Source: Streptomyces sp. Root431
GTDB lineage: Bacteria; Actinomycetota; Actinomycetes; Streptomycetales; Streptomycetaceae
Direction of reading: 5' to 3'
NCBI RefSeq assembly: GCF_001426585.1
Contig: NZ_LMEI01000010.1
Span: 383,429 to 447,428 of the forward strand
DNA length: 64,000 nt
A program made the translations under genes and the position numbers. Below the pieces are notes generated by a model. It was not told the DNA's origin, ran no database searches, and saw only the letters and a program-made list of their open reading frames with translations. How positions within the stretch are numbered: position 1 is the stretch's first letter; each line of letters begins with the position of its first letter. This document shows positions 15,937 through 25,164 of the stretch, in pieces.

Positions 15937-17441
15937 GTACGCAACGGAGGATGAGCGCGGCCGGGGTCGCGCTGATGCTCGGCGGCGCGGGGATCCTGAT
16001 TTCCGCCGGCCCTGCACAGGCCGCCGAGGTCTCGTACAAGACGGAGTGCATCCCGCCGTCCATCTCCGGGCTCCCGCCCGTGCAGGGCACCACGAAGGTG
16101 CTCATCACCGCACCGGCGGAGGCCAAGGTCGGCGACGAGGTCGAGATCGTCTGGAAGACGGTCCAGGCCGCCTCGAAGAACCCCGACGTGCTCGACCTCG
16201 GAGCGGACACGGTCAAGCCGAGCGGTGTCCTGAAGGTGGGCGGCGCGGGGAGCGGCACCGTCGCGATGGAGGGGCCGCGGAAGAATCCGCCGATCCCCAA
16301 GAACAGCGCGATGGTGCTGCCCGAGATGAAGGGGAAGCTGAAGCTGGACAAGGCGGGCGACATCACGCTGACGCCCGACAAGTACACGATCAACGTGTCC
16401 AAGCCGCTGTCGACGGACACGAAGTGCACGCCGAAGGAAGCGGTCCCGGTCGGCGCGACGATCAAGGTGACGGCGGCCGGGGGCAGCAGCTCCGGCGGCA
16501 CGACCTCCGGTGGCAGCTCCGGCTCCACCACGACGACAGGTGGCAGCACGACCACCTCGGGCGGAAGCAGTACGACCACCTCCGGTGGCAGCACCACGAC
16601 CACCTCGGGCGGCGGCTCCACCACCGAGGGCCACACGGGCACCGGCGGCACCGGCAGTTCGACGTCCACCTCGGGCGGCAGCAGCACGACCACTTCCGGA
16701 GGAAGCTCCAGCTCGGCCGGCGGCTCCTCCGGCGGCAGCGGGGGCCAGACAGACTTCCCCGGCAAGGAGGTCACCGTCGCCTTCACCTGCACGTCCCCCG
16801 GCCCGCCGAACATCAACTCCAAGGTGACGATCAGCGCGAAGAAGAACGGCGCCGTGTACGACCTCACGGTCAAGACGGCCAAGGGCGTCATGAACAGCCC
16901 CGCTCCCCTCCCCAAGGGAGCTCTCGTCCCCACCATGGCGGTCAAGATCGGCGGGGCCGACAGCGGCACGGTGACGGTCACCGGCGCACCCAACTCCACC
17001 GCGGTCGCGGCGGGCGCTCCGGTGAGCCTGGAGGACATGAAGGGCACGTACAAGCCCGGCGCGACCGGGAAGTCCACGCTGAGCCCGGGCGCGCTGACCA
17101 TCAAGGTCACGCTCGGCGAGGCGAAGATGGAGATCCCCTGCCAGGTCAAGGGCGCGGTGAAGGCCTCCCTGGAGCTGGACACGAGCAAGCAGGCCGGCGG
17201 GGCGAGCGGCGGCTCGGACGGCGGATCGAGCGGATCGGGCTCCGGCTCGGGCTCGTCCTCCGGAGGCTCGTCCTCCGGCGGCAGCGCGGCGGACTCCGGC
17301 GGTTCCTCCGGTGAGAACCTCGCCGAGACCGGCGCCGAGAGCGACGGCGCCCTGCGCGCCCTCGCCCTGGTCGCGGGCACGGTGATCCTCATCGGCGGCG
17401 CGGTGTTCACCTTCACGCCGTGGGCGCGTCTGAGGCGCTGA
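15933..17441 (+). CDS. LAETG sortase-type surface protein with two repeat domains and Ser/Thr/Gly linker
   Basis: A 502-residue protein. A signal peptide (about 1-31) is followed by repeat domain A (about 32-180), a Ser/Thr/Gly linker (about 184-271), repeat domain B (about 275-430), a second Gly/Ser linker and a sorting signal: LAETG at about 463-467, a hydrophobic stretch and a terminal RLRR. LAXTG is the motif recognised by class E sortases of streptomycetes. Domains A and B are homologous to the single domain of the first operon gene; each carries cysteines near its ends that could pair. The linker is a good candidate for O-mannosylation, but that is not shown. The function is probably structural or adhesive at the hyphal surface. 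Confidence 0.82.
   Translation: MSTQRRMSAAGVALMLGGAGILISAGPAQAAEVSYKTECIPPSISGLPPVQGTTKVLITAPAEAKVGDEVEIVWKTVQAASKNPDVLDLGADTVKPSGVLKVGGAGSGTVAMEGPRKNPPIPKNSAMVLPEMKGKLKLDKAGDITLTPDKYTINVSKPLSTDTKCTPKEAVPVGATIKVTAAGGSSSGGTTSGGSSGSTTTTGGSTTTSGGSSTTTSGGSTTTTSGGGSTTEGHTGTGGTGSSTSTSGGSSTTTSGGSSSSAGGSSGGSGGQTDFPGKEVTVAFTCTSPGPPNINSKVTISAKKNGAVYDLTVKTAKGVMNSPAPLPKGALVPTMAVKIGGADSGTVTVTGAPNSTAVAAGAPVSLEDMKGTYKPGATGKSTLSPGALTIKVTLGEAKMEIPCQVKGAVKASLELDTSKQAGGASGGSDGGSSGSGSGSGSSSGGSSSGGSAADSGGSSGENLAETGAESDGALRALALVAGTVILIGGAVFTFTPWARLRR
16480..16745 (+). repeat. Low-complexity Ser/Thr/Gly-coding repeats
   Basis: Irregular repeats of SGGSTTT-type codons form the linker between the two domains of the LAETG surface protein. 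Such DNA can gain or lose units by slippage in multiples of three, changing the reach of the protein without breaking the frame. Confidence 0.8.
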
Positions 17442-17456
17442 CGGCGCGGATGACGG

Positions 17457-17494
17457 CGAAGGCCGCCGCACCGGGGGTGGTGCGGCGGCCTTCG
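17457..17494. terminator. Bidirectional terminator between convergent genes
   Basis: A perfect 16-bp stem (17457-17472 with 17479-17494) and a 6-base loop lie 15 bases after the surface operon and 24 bases from the end of the convergent peptide transporter gene. Confidence 0.9.
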
Positions 17495-17518
17495 CGTGTC
17501 CGTGCGGGGGGAACGGCG

Positions 17519-19039
17519 TCAGTGGACGCTGCCCATGAGCCCCTGGACCTTCTTGCGGTACATGTAGATCGCGATGCCCGCGAGGACGGCCAATGAGGCT
17601 TCCATCGCGATGATCCCCGTCCCGTTGAGGTCGACGCCGGCGAGCGAGAGCAGGCCGGTGGTGCAGTCGCCCGCGGTGACGGCGAGGAACCAGACGCCCA
17701 TCATCTGGGAGGCGTACTTCTGCGGCGCCATCTTCGTCGTGACGGAGAGGCCGACGGGGGAGAGGCACAGCTCACCGATGGTCTGGATCATGTAGATCGA
17801 GACGAGCCACATCGGGGAGACCTTGGTGCCGTCGCCCGCCATGTTCATCGGGACGATGAAGACGAAGAAGGACGCGCCGACCAGGACGAGACCCATCGCG
17901 AACTTCACGATGGTGTTCGGCTCCTGGTTCTTGCGGGCCAGCCACAGCCACAGCCAGGCGAAGACCGGGGCCAGCGCCATGACGAAGAGCGGGTTCAGGG
18001 ACTGGTACCAGGTGGCCGGGAAGCCGAAGCCGAAGACGCTGTCGGAGGTCTTGCCGTCGGCGAAGAGCGCCAGGGTCGAGCCGCCCTGGTCGTAGATCAT
18101 CCAGAAGACGGCGGCGGCGACGAAGAACCAGATGTAGCCGGTCATCTTCGACTGCTCGGTCTTGTCGAGGTCCTTGTCGCGCTTGATGCGGACGAGGACG
18201 GCGACCGGGATGATCAGGCCGGCGAGGGTGATCGGGACGAGCGCCCAGTTCAGGGTGTACATGCCCAGGGCCACGACGACGCCGTAGAAGACGGCGACGA
18301 GCACGGTGACGAGCGAGACCTTGACCAGGATGGCCTTCCGCTCGTCGGAGGAGAGCGGGTTCGGGACGACGTTGCTCTTCGGGCTCAGGCTCTTGCTGAA
18401 CGAGAGGAAGCAGGCGAGGCCGAGGGCCATGCCGGCGGCGGCCAGGGCGAAGCCCAGGTGCCAGTTGACCTTCTCGCCGATGGTGCCGACGACGAAGGGC
18501 GCGACGAAGGCACCGAGGTTGATGCCGATGTAGAAGAGCGTGAAGCCACCGTCACGGCGCGGGTCGTCCGGGCCGTCGTAGAGGTGGCCGACCATCGTCG
18601 AGATGTTGGCCTTGAGGAGGCCGGAGCCGGCCGCGACGAGCGCGAGGCCGAGGAAGAACATCGCCTGGCCGGGGAGGGCCAGCGAGACGTGACCGGCGAT
18701 GATCACGAAACCGGCGATGGTGACGGTCTTGCGGGCGCCCCAGACGCGGTCGCCGAACCATCCGCCGGGCATGGCCATCAGGTAGACCATCGACACGTAC
18801 ACGGAGTAGATCGCCGTGGCCGTGGCCGCGGTCATCGCGAGGCCGCCGCCCTGGCTGCCGGTGGCCGCGTCCGCGCCGCCGGAGACCAGGTACAGAACGA
18901 GAAGGGCCCTCATGCCGTAGTAGGAGAAGCGCTCCCACATCTCGGTGAAGAAGAGGGTGGCCAGGCCGCGGGGGTGGCCGAGGAACGTCTTCCCGGAACC
19001 AGGGGTTCCGGTCGAAGCCGTCGTCAGGCTGGACGCCAT
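17519..19039 (-). CDS. POT/PTR2-family proton-coupled peptide transporter
   Basis: A 506-residue major facilitator of the POT family, with 12-14 spans. The signature FFTEMWERFSYYGMRALL (about residues 31-48) contains the ExxERF-type motif of proton-coupled peptide transporters. FYIGINLGAFVAP (about 170) is the PTR2 family signature, and GGWFGDRVWGARKT is the loop 2-3 MFS motif. It imports di- and tripeptides. ATG 19039 is chosen because AAGGA lies 8 bases upstream; the 33 extra in-frame codons before it are arginine-rich and unlike the family. It faces the surface operon and is divergent from the response regulator. Confidence 0.9.
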   Translation of the reverse strand: MASSLTTASTGTPGSGKTFLGHPRGLATLFFTEMWERFSYYGMRALLVLYLVSGGADAATGSQGGGLAMTAATATAIYSVYVSMVYLMAMPGGWFGDRVWGARKTVTIAGFVIIAGHVSLALPGQAMFFLGLALVAAGSGLLKANISTMVGHLYDGPDDPRRDGGFTLFYIGINLGAFVAPFVVGTIGEKVNWHLGFALAAAGMALGLACFLSFSKSLSPKSNVVPNPLSSDERKAILVKVSLVTVLVAVFYGVVVALGMYTLNWALVPITLAGLIIPVAVLVRIKRDKDLDKTEQSKMTGYIWFFVAAAVFWMIYDQGGSTLALFADGKTSDSVFGFGFPATWYQSLNPLFVMALAPVFAWLWLWLARKNQEPNTIVKFAMGLVLVGASFFVFIVPMNMAGDGTKVSPMWLVSIYMIQTIGELCLSPVGLSVTTKMAPQKYASQMMGVWFLAVTAGDCTTGLLSLAGVDLNGTGIIAMEASLAVLAGIAIYMYRKKVQGLMGSVH

Positions 19040-19465
19040 GTCGATCCTTGCTCTGTCGGGACGCTCGCTTTGTGAGCGGGGTGCGCCCGGTGGGGGAGGC
19101 CGGCACCGGCAGAGCCGTTGGACTCCACCGGGATCCACGCCCCGGGAGGCGCGTCATCGCGTCCCGGAACCCGGCCCACAGGTCGTTCACTGTCCTCGAG
19201 GCCGGCGGAGCCGACCTCACGCAGAAAGAGGACCTTGGCGCATGAAGCTGGCCAAAGGTCCCCGATTACCGCTACAGACGTCGAGCCACCATACGACACG
19301 ACAGTGCCGGATATGGAAGGACTTGAGAGATGGATCACAGGCAGTAGTGCAACCGCGCATGGTCATTCGAAGGTCATGAACAGGATGCCCGCAGGATCCC
19401 CAGGGGCCAACCGGGTCGAACGGATCCCGCCACGGCCCGGCGGCCGTGCGGACTACCATCACCCC
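19040..19465. other. Divergent intergenic region, no gene seen
   Basis: 426 bases between the peptide transporter and the response regulator. It must hold promoters for both, but no clear -35/-10 pair or operator could be singled out. Frames that extend into it from either side lack ribosome sites and family similarity. Confidence 0.6.
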
Positions 19466-20143
19466 ATGACCCGTGTACTGCTCGCCGAGGACGACGCATC
19501 CATCTCGGAGCCGCTGGCCCGCGCCCTGCGGAGAGAGGGGTACGAGGTCGAGGTCCGCGAGGACGGCCCGACCGCCCTCGACGCCGGACTCCAGGGCGGA
19601 GTGGACCTGGTCGTGCTCGACCTGGGGCTGCCCGGCATGGACGGCCTGGAGGTCGCCCGACGGCTGCGCGCCGAGGGCCACGCGGTCCCGATCCTGGTCC
19701 TCACCGCGCGGGCGGACGAGGTCGACACCGTCGTCGGACTCGACGCGGGCGCCGACGACTACGTCACCAAGCCCTTCCGCCTCGCCGAACTCCTCGCCCG
19801 GGTCCGGGCCCTGCTCCGGCGCGGCTCCAGCGAGCCCGTCGTCGCCCCCTCGACCCACGGCGTCCGGATCGACGTCGAGTCGCACCGCGCCTGGATGGGC
19901 GACGAGGAGCTCCAGCTCACGGCCAAGGAGTTCGACCTCCTCCGGGTGCTGGTCCGGGACGCCGGCCGGGTCGTCACCCGCGACCAGCTGATGCGCGAGG
20001 TCTGGGACACCACCTGGTGGTCCTCCACGAAGACCCTCGACATGCACATCTCCTGGCTCCGCAAGAAGCTCGGCGACGACGCCGCCAACCCGCGCTACAT
20101 CGCCACCGTGCGCGGAGTCGGCTTCCGCTTCGAAAAGAGCTAG
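19466..20143 (+). CDS. OmpR/PhoB-family response regulator
   Basis: A 225-residue protein. The receiver domain (about 1-115) has acidic residues EDD at 8-10, the phospho-acceptor Asp52 in VLDLGLPGMDG, the switch Thr in LTARAD and the conserved Lys in TKPF. The C-terminal winged helix (about 130-225) shows the typical TAKEFDLLRVLV start and VRGVGFRF end. It should bind direct-repeat operators as a dimer after phosphorylation by the kinase encoded 10 bases downstream. The long in-frame upstream extension is rejected because ATG 19466 matches the family N-terminus (MTRVLLAEDD). Confidence 0.92.
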   Translation: MTRVLLAEDDASISEPLARALRREGYEVEVREDGPTALDAGLQGGVDLVVLDLGLPGMDGLEVARRLRAEGHAVPILVLTARADEVDTVVGLDAGADDYVTKPFRLAELLARVRALLRRGSSEPVVAPSTHGVRIDVESHRAWMGDEELQLTAKEFDLLRVLVRDAGRVVTRDQLMREVWDTTWWSSTKTLDMHISWLRKKLGDDAANPRYIATVRGVGFRFEKS

Positions 20144-20152
20144 GAAAGCGCC

Positions 20153-21427
20153 TTGCGCCGCCGCCTGATCAACTCCACGCTCGCCGTGGTGCTCGTCGTC
20201 ATCGCCGTCTTCGGCGTCTCCCTCGTCATCGTCGAGACCCGCACGATCTCCAGCAGCGCGCAGGAGAGCGTGGACTCGGAGGCGCTGCGGATCGTCTCCA
20301 TCGTCGACAGCCGGCTCATCGGCGGCGAGCCGGTCAACCCGGACATCCTGGCCGAGCAGAGCGGCGCCAAGCGGTACGCGCAGATCCGCATCCCCGGCCG
20401 GGACACCATCGAGATCGGCGTCCGCCCCACCGGGGACGTCATCCGGGGTCTCGCCGAGGGCGAGCGCGGCGAGACCGTGGTCGTCGAGGAGTCCCGCTCC
20501 GCGGTCACCGCCGAGGTCGGCCGCACCCTCCTGATCATCGGCGCGGTGGCGCTGCTCGCCGTCATCGCCGCCGTCCTCCTCGCCGTACGCCAGGCCGACA
20601 AGCTGGCGTCCCCGCTGACCGACCTCGCGGAGACCGCCGAGCGCCTCGGCTCCGGCGACCCGCGGCCCCGGCACAAGCGGTACGGGGTGCCCGAGCTCGA
20701 CCGGGTCGCGGACGTCCTCGACGCCTCCGCCGAGCGCATCGCCCGGATGCTCACCGCCGAGCGCCGGCTCGCCGCCGACGCCTCCCACCAGCTCCGTACG
20801 CCCCTCACGGCCCTCTCCATGCGCCTGGAGGAGGTCGCCCTCGCCGACGACCTGGAGACGGTCAAGGAGGAGGCGACGATCGCGCTCACCCAGGTCGAGC
20901 GGCTCACCGACGTCGTCGAGCGGCTCCTGACGAACTCCCGGGACCCCCGTACGGGCTCCGCCGTCGCCTTCGACCTCGACGAGGTCGTCAAGCAGCAGCT
21001 GGAGGAGTGGCGGCCGGCCTACCGCAGCGCGGGGCGGGCCATCGTGCACTCGGGCAAGCAGGGGATGCGGGCCGTCGGCACCCCGGGCGCGGTCGCCCAG
21101 GTCCTCGCGGCCCTGATCGAGAACTCGCTCATGCACGGCGGCGGCACCGTCGCCGTACGGACCCGGGTCACCGGCAACCAGTCGGTGATCGAGGTCACGG
21201 ACGAGGGCCCGGGCGTCCCGGCCGACCTCGGCGCGCGGATCTTCGAGCGGGCGGTGAGCGGCCGCAGCTCGACGGGGATCGGTCTGGCCGTCGCCCGCGA
21301 CCTCGCGGAGGCGGACGGCGGGCGCCTGGAGCTGCTCCAGCAGCACCCGCCGGTCTTCGCGCTCTTCCTGAGCCGAGAGGTCAGGAGCAGCGTCTCGGAG
21401 GAGCCACAGGACCGCCCCGTACGGTAA
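20153..21427 (+). CDS. Sensor histidine kinase
   Basis: A 424-residue protein. A first span (about 7-26) and a second (about 125-145) enclose a short extracellular sensor domain of about 95 residues. HAMP (about 145-200) leads to the HisKA domain with the phospho-acceptor His212 in DASHQLRTPL. The ATPase domain has an N box ENSLMHG and a G1 box TDEGPGVP. TTG at 20153 has AGGAAAG upstream and follows the regulator stop by 9 bases, so the two form one operon and a cognate pair. The signal is unknown; the modest sensor domain favours an envelope-related cue. Confidence 0.9.
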   Translation: MRRRLINSTLAVVLVVIAVFGVSLVIVETRTISSSAQESVDSEALRIVSIVDSRLIGGEPVNPDILAEQSGAKRYAQIRIPGRDTIEIGVRPTGDVIRGLAEGERGETVVVEESRSAVTAEVGRTLLIIGAVALLAVIAAVLLAVRQADKLASPLTDLAETAERLGSGDPRPRHKRYGVPELDRVADVLDASAERIARMLTAERRLAADASHQLRTPLTALSMRLEEVALADDLETVKEEATIALTQVERLTDVVERLLTNSRDPRTGSAVAFDLDEVVKQQLEEWRPAYRSAGRAIVHSGKQGMRAVGTPGAVAQVLAALIENSLMHGGGTVAVRTRVTGNQSVIEVTDEGPGVPADLGARIFERAVSGRSSTGIGLAVARDLAEADGGRLELLQQHPPVFALFLSREVRSSVSEEPQDRPVR

Positions 21428-21453
21428 AAGGGCAGGTCAGCTGGGGTGGGGGC

Positions 21454-21969
21454 TCAGACGCGGTCGGGCTGGCGGCGGGCCGCCTGCCGCGGGGGCTGCT
21501 CAAGGAACGATTCGGCGGCCTGCACCGCCTCCTTCGCGGGCAGCGCGCGGAAGACCCACGTGCGGTACGACCAGAAGCGGAACAGGGTCGCGACGCCGAT
21601 GCCGAAGAACTTGAAGAAGTTGCTCGCGAGCGGGCCGTCCCAGCCGAAGCCGTAGGTCGCCGCGAACAGCAGACCGTTCTGGATCACCAGACCGATCAGG
21701 CTGAACAGGAGGAAGAGCGACATCTCCTTGGTGCGGCTGCTCTTGTCCCGGTCGCGGTACGTGAAGTAGCGGAACCCCACGTAGTTGAACGCGATCGCGA
21801 CCAGGGTGGCGATGATGCTCGCGCGCACGACGGGAAGGTCCGAGAAGTGGCGCACGAGGTTGAACACCCCGAGGTCCACCAGGACGCCGATAGCCCCCAC
21901 AGCCCCGAACTTGGCGACCTCACGGAAGAGCCCGTTGAGTCGCATGCGCAGCGCGCCGGGTTCACTCAT
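21454..21969 (-). CDS. GtrA-family membrane protein
   Basis: About 171 residues with four membrane spans in the GtrA/DPMS3 pattern: VAKFGAVGAIGVLVDLGVF opens the first span and NYVGFRYFTYRD closes the second. GtrA proteins help move or position polyprenyl-linked sugars, often as partners of glycosyltransferases. ATG 21969 is chosen; no start has a convincing ribosome site and ATG 21945 is an alternative. The C-terminal 25 residues are basic and proline-rich. It converges with the histidine kinase (26-base gap) and diverges from purK. Confidence 0.8.
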   Translation of the reverse strand: MSEPGALRMRLNGLFREVAKFGAVGAIGVLVDLGVFNLVRHFSDLPVVRASIIATLVAIAFNYVGFRYFTYRDRDKSSRTKEMSLFLLFSLIGLVIQNGLLFAATYGFGWDGPLASNFFKFFGIGVATLFRFWSYRTWVFRALPAKEAVQAAESFLEQPPRQAARRQPDRV

Positions 21970-22157
21970 GGTGATGGGTCTGTCCCGTCCGTCCGGGTGA
22001 CGTCCGGGCGACGTCAACCCAACCATGCTAACCAGCCCCCCTGTCACCCGCCCGGGTACCTCGTAAACGACGGGGAAACCCGGCCCTCACCTCCCCTGTC
22101 CTTGTGACAAACCACAGGCGGACGAGTGTTCCCCGGTGGTGCGGATACCCTAAGAGA

Positions 22158-23297
22158 GTGACGTTCCCGGTAGTCGGCATGGTCGGTGGCGGTCAGCTCG
22201 CCCGTATGACCCACGAGGCGGGCATCCCCCTCGGCATGAAGTTCAAGCTCCTCAGTGACACCCCGCAGGACTCGGCGGCCCAGGTGGTCAGCGACGTCGT
22301 CATCGGCGACTATCGCGACCTGGACACGCTGCGTGACTTCGCGCGCGGATGTGACGTGATCACCTTCGATCACGAGCACGTCCCCACGGAGCACCTGCGG
22401 GCCCTGGAGGCGGACGGCATCCCCGTCCGCCCGGGGCCCGACGCGTTGGTGCACGCCCAGGACAAGGGGGTGATGCGCGCCAAGCTCGACGAGATCGGCG
22501 CGCCGAGCCCACGCCACCGCATCGTCGCGGACGCGGCGGACGCGGTGGCCTTCGCGGCCGAGGTCGGGGGCTTCCCGATCATCCTCAAGACCGTGCGCGG
22601 CGGCTACGACGGCAAGGGCGTCTGGTTCGTGCGTACGGAGGAGGAGGCCCGCGACCCGTTCCTCGCGGGCGTCCCGGTCCTCGCCGAGGAGAAGGTCGAC
22701 TTCGTCCGCGAGCTCGCGGCGAACATCGTCCGCTCCCCGCACGGCCAGGCCGTGGCCTACCCGGTCGTCGAGTCCCGCCAGGTCGACGGCGTCTGCGACA
22801 CCGTGATCGCCCCGGCGCCGGACCTCGACGACGAGCTCGCGGGCCAGGCCCAGGAGCTCGCCCTCCGCATCGCCAAGGAGCTGGGGGTCGTCGGCCACCT
22901 CGCCGTCGAGCTCTTCCAGACCACGGACGGCCGCATCCTCGTCAACGAACTGGCGATGCGCCCGCACAACTCCGGCCACTGGACGCAGGACGGCGCGATC
23001 ACCTCGCAGTTCGCCAACCACGTCCGGGCGGTTCTCGACCTGCCCCTCGGCGATCCGCGGCCGCGCGCCCGGTGGACCGTGATGTGCAATGTCCTGGGCG
23101 GCGACTACCCGGACATGTACTCCGCGTACCTGCACTGCATGGCCAGGGACCCGCAGCTCAAGATCCACATGTACGGCAAGGACGTGAAGCCCGGCCGCAA
23201 GGTGGGACACGTCAACACCTACGGCGACGACCTGGACGAGGTGCTGGAGCGCGCCCGTCACGCCGCCGGCTATCTGCGAGGAACGATCACCGAATGA
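22158..23297 (+). CDS. purK: 5-(carboxyamino)imidazole ribonucleotide synthase
   Basis: A 379-residue ATP-grasp enzyme that carboxylates AIR to N5-CAIR with ATP and bicarbonate in purine biosynthesis. The N-terminal nucleotide-binding start is VVGMVGGGQLARM. The ATP-grasp domain contains FPIILKTVRGGYDGKGV (about 130-146) and the metal and product site around VNELAMRPHNSGHWT. GTG 22158 is preferred over an in-frame start at 22104 because it matches the family N-terminus. Its stop overlaps purE (ATGA), so the two enzymes that share the unstable intermediate are made together. Confidence 0.95.
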   Translation: MTFPVVGMVGGGQLARMTHEAGIPLGMKFKLLSDTPQDSAAQVVSDVVIGDYRDLDTLRDFARGCDVITFDHEHVPTEHLRALEADGIPVRPGPDALVHAQDKGVMRAKLDEIGAPSPRHRIVADAADAVAFAAEVGGFPIILKTVRGGYDGKGVWFVRTEEEARDPFLAGVPVLAEEKVDFVRELAANIVRSPHGQAVAYPVVESRQVDGVCDTVIAPAPDLDDELAGQAQELALRIAKELGVVGHLAVELFQTTDGRILVNELAMRPHNSGHWTQDGAITSQFANHVRAVLDLPLGDPRPRARWTVMCNVLGGDYPDMYSAYLHCMARDPQLKIHMYGKDVKPGRKVGHVNTYGDDLDEVLERARHAAGYLRGTITE

Positions 23298-23830
23298 GCA
23301 GCACCGCCACCGCCCCCGTCGTCGGTATCGCCATGGGATCCGACTCCGACTGGTCCGTCATGGAGGCCGCCGCGCAGGCCCTCGACGAGTTCGAGATCCC
23401 CTACGAGGTCAACGTCCTCTCCGCGCACCGGATGCCGCGCGAGATGATCGCGTACGGCGAGGAGGCCGCGGGCCGCGGCATCAAGGCGATCATCGCGGGC
23501 GCGGGCGGCGCCGCCCACCTGCCCGGCATGCTCGCCTCCGTCACCCCGCTCCCGGTCATCGGTGTGCCGGTGCCGCTGAAGTACCTCGACGGCATGGACT
23601 CGCTGCTCTCCATCGTGCAGATGCCGGCCGGCATCCCCGTCGCGACGGTCTCCGTCGCCGGCGCGCGCAACGCGGGCCTGCTCGCGGCCCGGATCCTCGC
23701 CGCGCACGACCCCGAGCTGCAGACCCGGATGAACGACTTCCTCCAGGAGCTCAACGACCAGGCCACGGAGAAGGGCAAGCGCCTGCGGGCCAAGGTCGAG
23801 GGCGCGGAGTCGTTCGGCTTCGGCAAGTGA
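23294..23830 (+). CDS. purE: N5-CAIR mutase, class I PurE
   Basis: A 178-residue enzyme converting N5-CAIR to CAIR. The substrate loop is GSDSDW (about 15-20), the catalytic histidine lies in SAHRMP (about 45-50), and AGAGGAAHLPGM plus PVPLKYLDGMDSL match class I PurE. Length is normal. It is coupled to purK upstream (ATGA) and to the dipeptidase downstream (GTGA). Confidence 0.96.
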   Translation: MSSTATAPVVGIAMGSDSDWSVMEAAAQALDEFEIPYEVNVLSAHRMPREMIAYGEEAAGRGIKAIIAGAGGAAHLPGMLASVTPLPVIGVPVPLKYLDGMDSLLSIVQMPAGIPVATVSVAGARNAGLLAARILAAHDPELQTRMNDFLQELNDQATEKGKRLRAKVEGAESFGFGK

Positions 23831-25041
23831 GCGCGGCCGACCGCCTCGCTGAGGCACGCGAACTCCTCACCGCCCACCCCGTCGTCGACGGCCACAACGA
23901 CCTCCCGTGGGCGCTTCGCGAGCACGTCCGCTACGACCTGGACCGCATGGACATCGGCGCGGACCAGACCGGCGCGCTCCACACCGACCTGGCCCGGATG
24001 CGGGCCGGCGGCGTCGGCGCGCAGTTCTGGTCGGTCTACGTGCCCTGCCGGCTGGCCGGGGACGACGCGGTCAGCGCGACCCTGGAGCAGATCGACATCG
24101 TCGACCAGCTCCTGGAGCGGTACGCGGGCGACCTCGCCCCGGCGCTGACGGCGGACGACATGGAGGCGGCCCGGAAGCAGGGCCGTATCGCCTCGCTCAA
24201 GGGCGCCGAGGGCGGCCACTCGATCAACAACTCCCTCGCCACCCTGCGCGCGCTGCACGCCCTGGGCGTCCGCTACATGACGCTCACGCACAACGACAAC
24301 AACGACTGGGCGGACTCGGCGACCGACGAGCCCGGCGTCGGCGGGCTCTCCGCCTTCGGCCGCGTGGTCGTCCGCGAGATGAACCGCTCCGGCATGCTCG
24401 TCGACCTCTCGCACGTCGCCGCCACCACCATGCGGGACGCGCTCGACGCCTCGACCGCGCCGGTGATCTTCTCGCACTCCTCGTCCCGGGCGGTCTGCGA
24501 CCACCCGAGGAACATCCCGGACGACGTCCTGGAGCGGCTGCCCGCCAACGGCGGCGTCGCGATGGCCACGTTCGTCCCGAAGTTCATCCTCCCCGCGGCC
24601 GTCGAATGGACCGCGCGGGCGGACGACAACCTCCGGGCGCACGGCTTCGACCACCTCGACACCACCGCCGAGGCGATGAAGCTGCACCGCGCCTTCGAGG
24701 AGGAGAACCCACGCCCGATCGCCACCGCCGCCACGGTCGCCGACCACCTCGACCACATGCGCGAGGCCGCCGGCATCGACCACATCGGCATCGGCGGCGA
24801 CTACGACGGCACGGCCTTCACCCCGGCCGGCCTCGACGACGTCGCGGGCTACCCGAACCTGATCGCGGAACTCCTCCACCGCGGCTGGTCCCACCCGGAC
24901 CTCGCCAAACTGACCTGGTCCAACGCGGTCCGCACCCTCCGCGACGCGGAATCGGTCTCCCGCGACCTGACGTCCCGCACGGCCCCGTCGAACGCGACGA
25001 TCGACGTGCTGGACGCCGCCGTCCCGGCCGACGCGCCGTAG
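23827..25041 (+). CDS. Membrane dipeptidase family (peptidase M19) zinc hydrolase
   Basis: A 404-residue TIM-barrel dipeptidase. Zinc ligands are complete: His23 and Asp25 in DGHND, bridging Glu128 in GAEGGHS, His196 in DLSHV, and His217 in FSHSS; GIGGDYDG supplies the barrel-end Asp. There is no signal peptide, so it is cytoplasmic. M19 enzymes cleave dipeptides, including D-containing ones, and related compounds. The GTG start overlaps the purE stop (GTGA), so it is read from the purine operon transcript; the reason for this coupling is unclear. A degenerate paralogue follows 123 bases downstream. Confidence 0.92.
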   Translation: MSAADRLAEARELLTAHPVVDGHNDLPWALREHVRYDLDRMDIGADQTGALHTDLARMRAGGVGAQFWSVYVPCRLAGDDAVSATLEQIDIVDQLLERYAGDLAPALTADDMEAARKQGRIASLKGAEGGHSINNSLATLRALHALGVRYMTLTHNDNNDWADSATDEPGVGGLSAFGRVVVREMNRSGMLVDLSHVAATTMRDALDASTAPVIFSHSSSRAVCDHPRNIPDDVLERLPANGGVAMATFVPKFILPAAVEWTARADDNLRAHGFDHLDTTAEAMKLHRAFEEENPRPIATAATVADHLDHMREAAGIDHIGIGGDYDGTAFTPAGLDDVAGYPNLIAELLHRGWSHPDLAKLTWSNAVRTLRDAESVSRDLTSRTAPSNATIDVLDAAVPADAP

Positions 25042-25164
25042 CCGACCCGTCACCCGGACGGTCCACTCCGCCGCGCCCCCGCCCGGGGCCGGTGGCACGG
25101 TGGACGGTACTGCCCCGCCGCACTCGGCGGGGCGGTACTGCATCACCGAGTTCGGAGTAGCACC

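Noticed and set aside
16480..16745. A CRISPR-like repeat array in the Ser/Thr/Gly linker region
   Set aside because: The units are irregular codon repeats inside one long frame with no constant spacers.
19118..19465. N-terminal extension of the response regulator
   Set aside because: The added 116 residues have no similarity to receivers, and ATG 19466 gives the standard family start.
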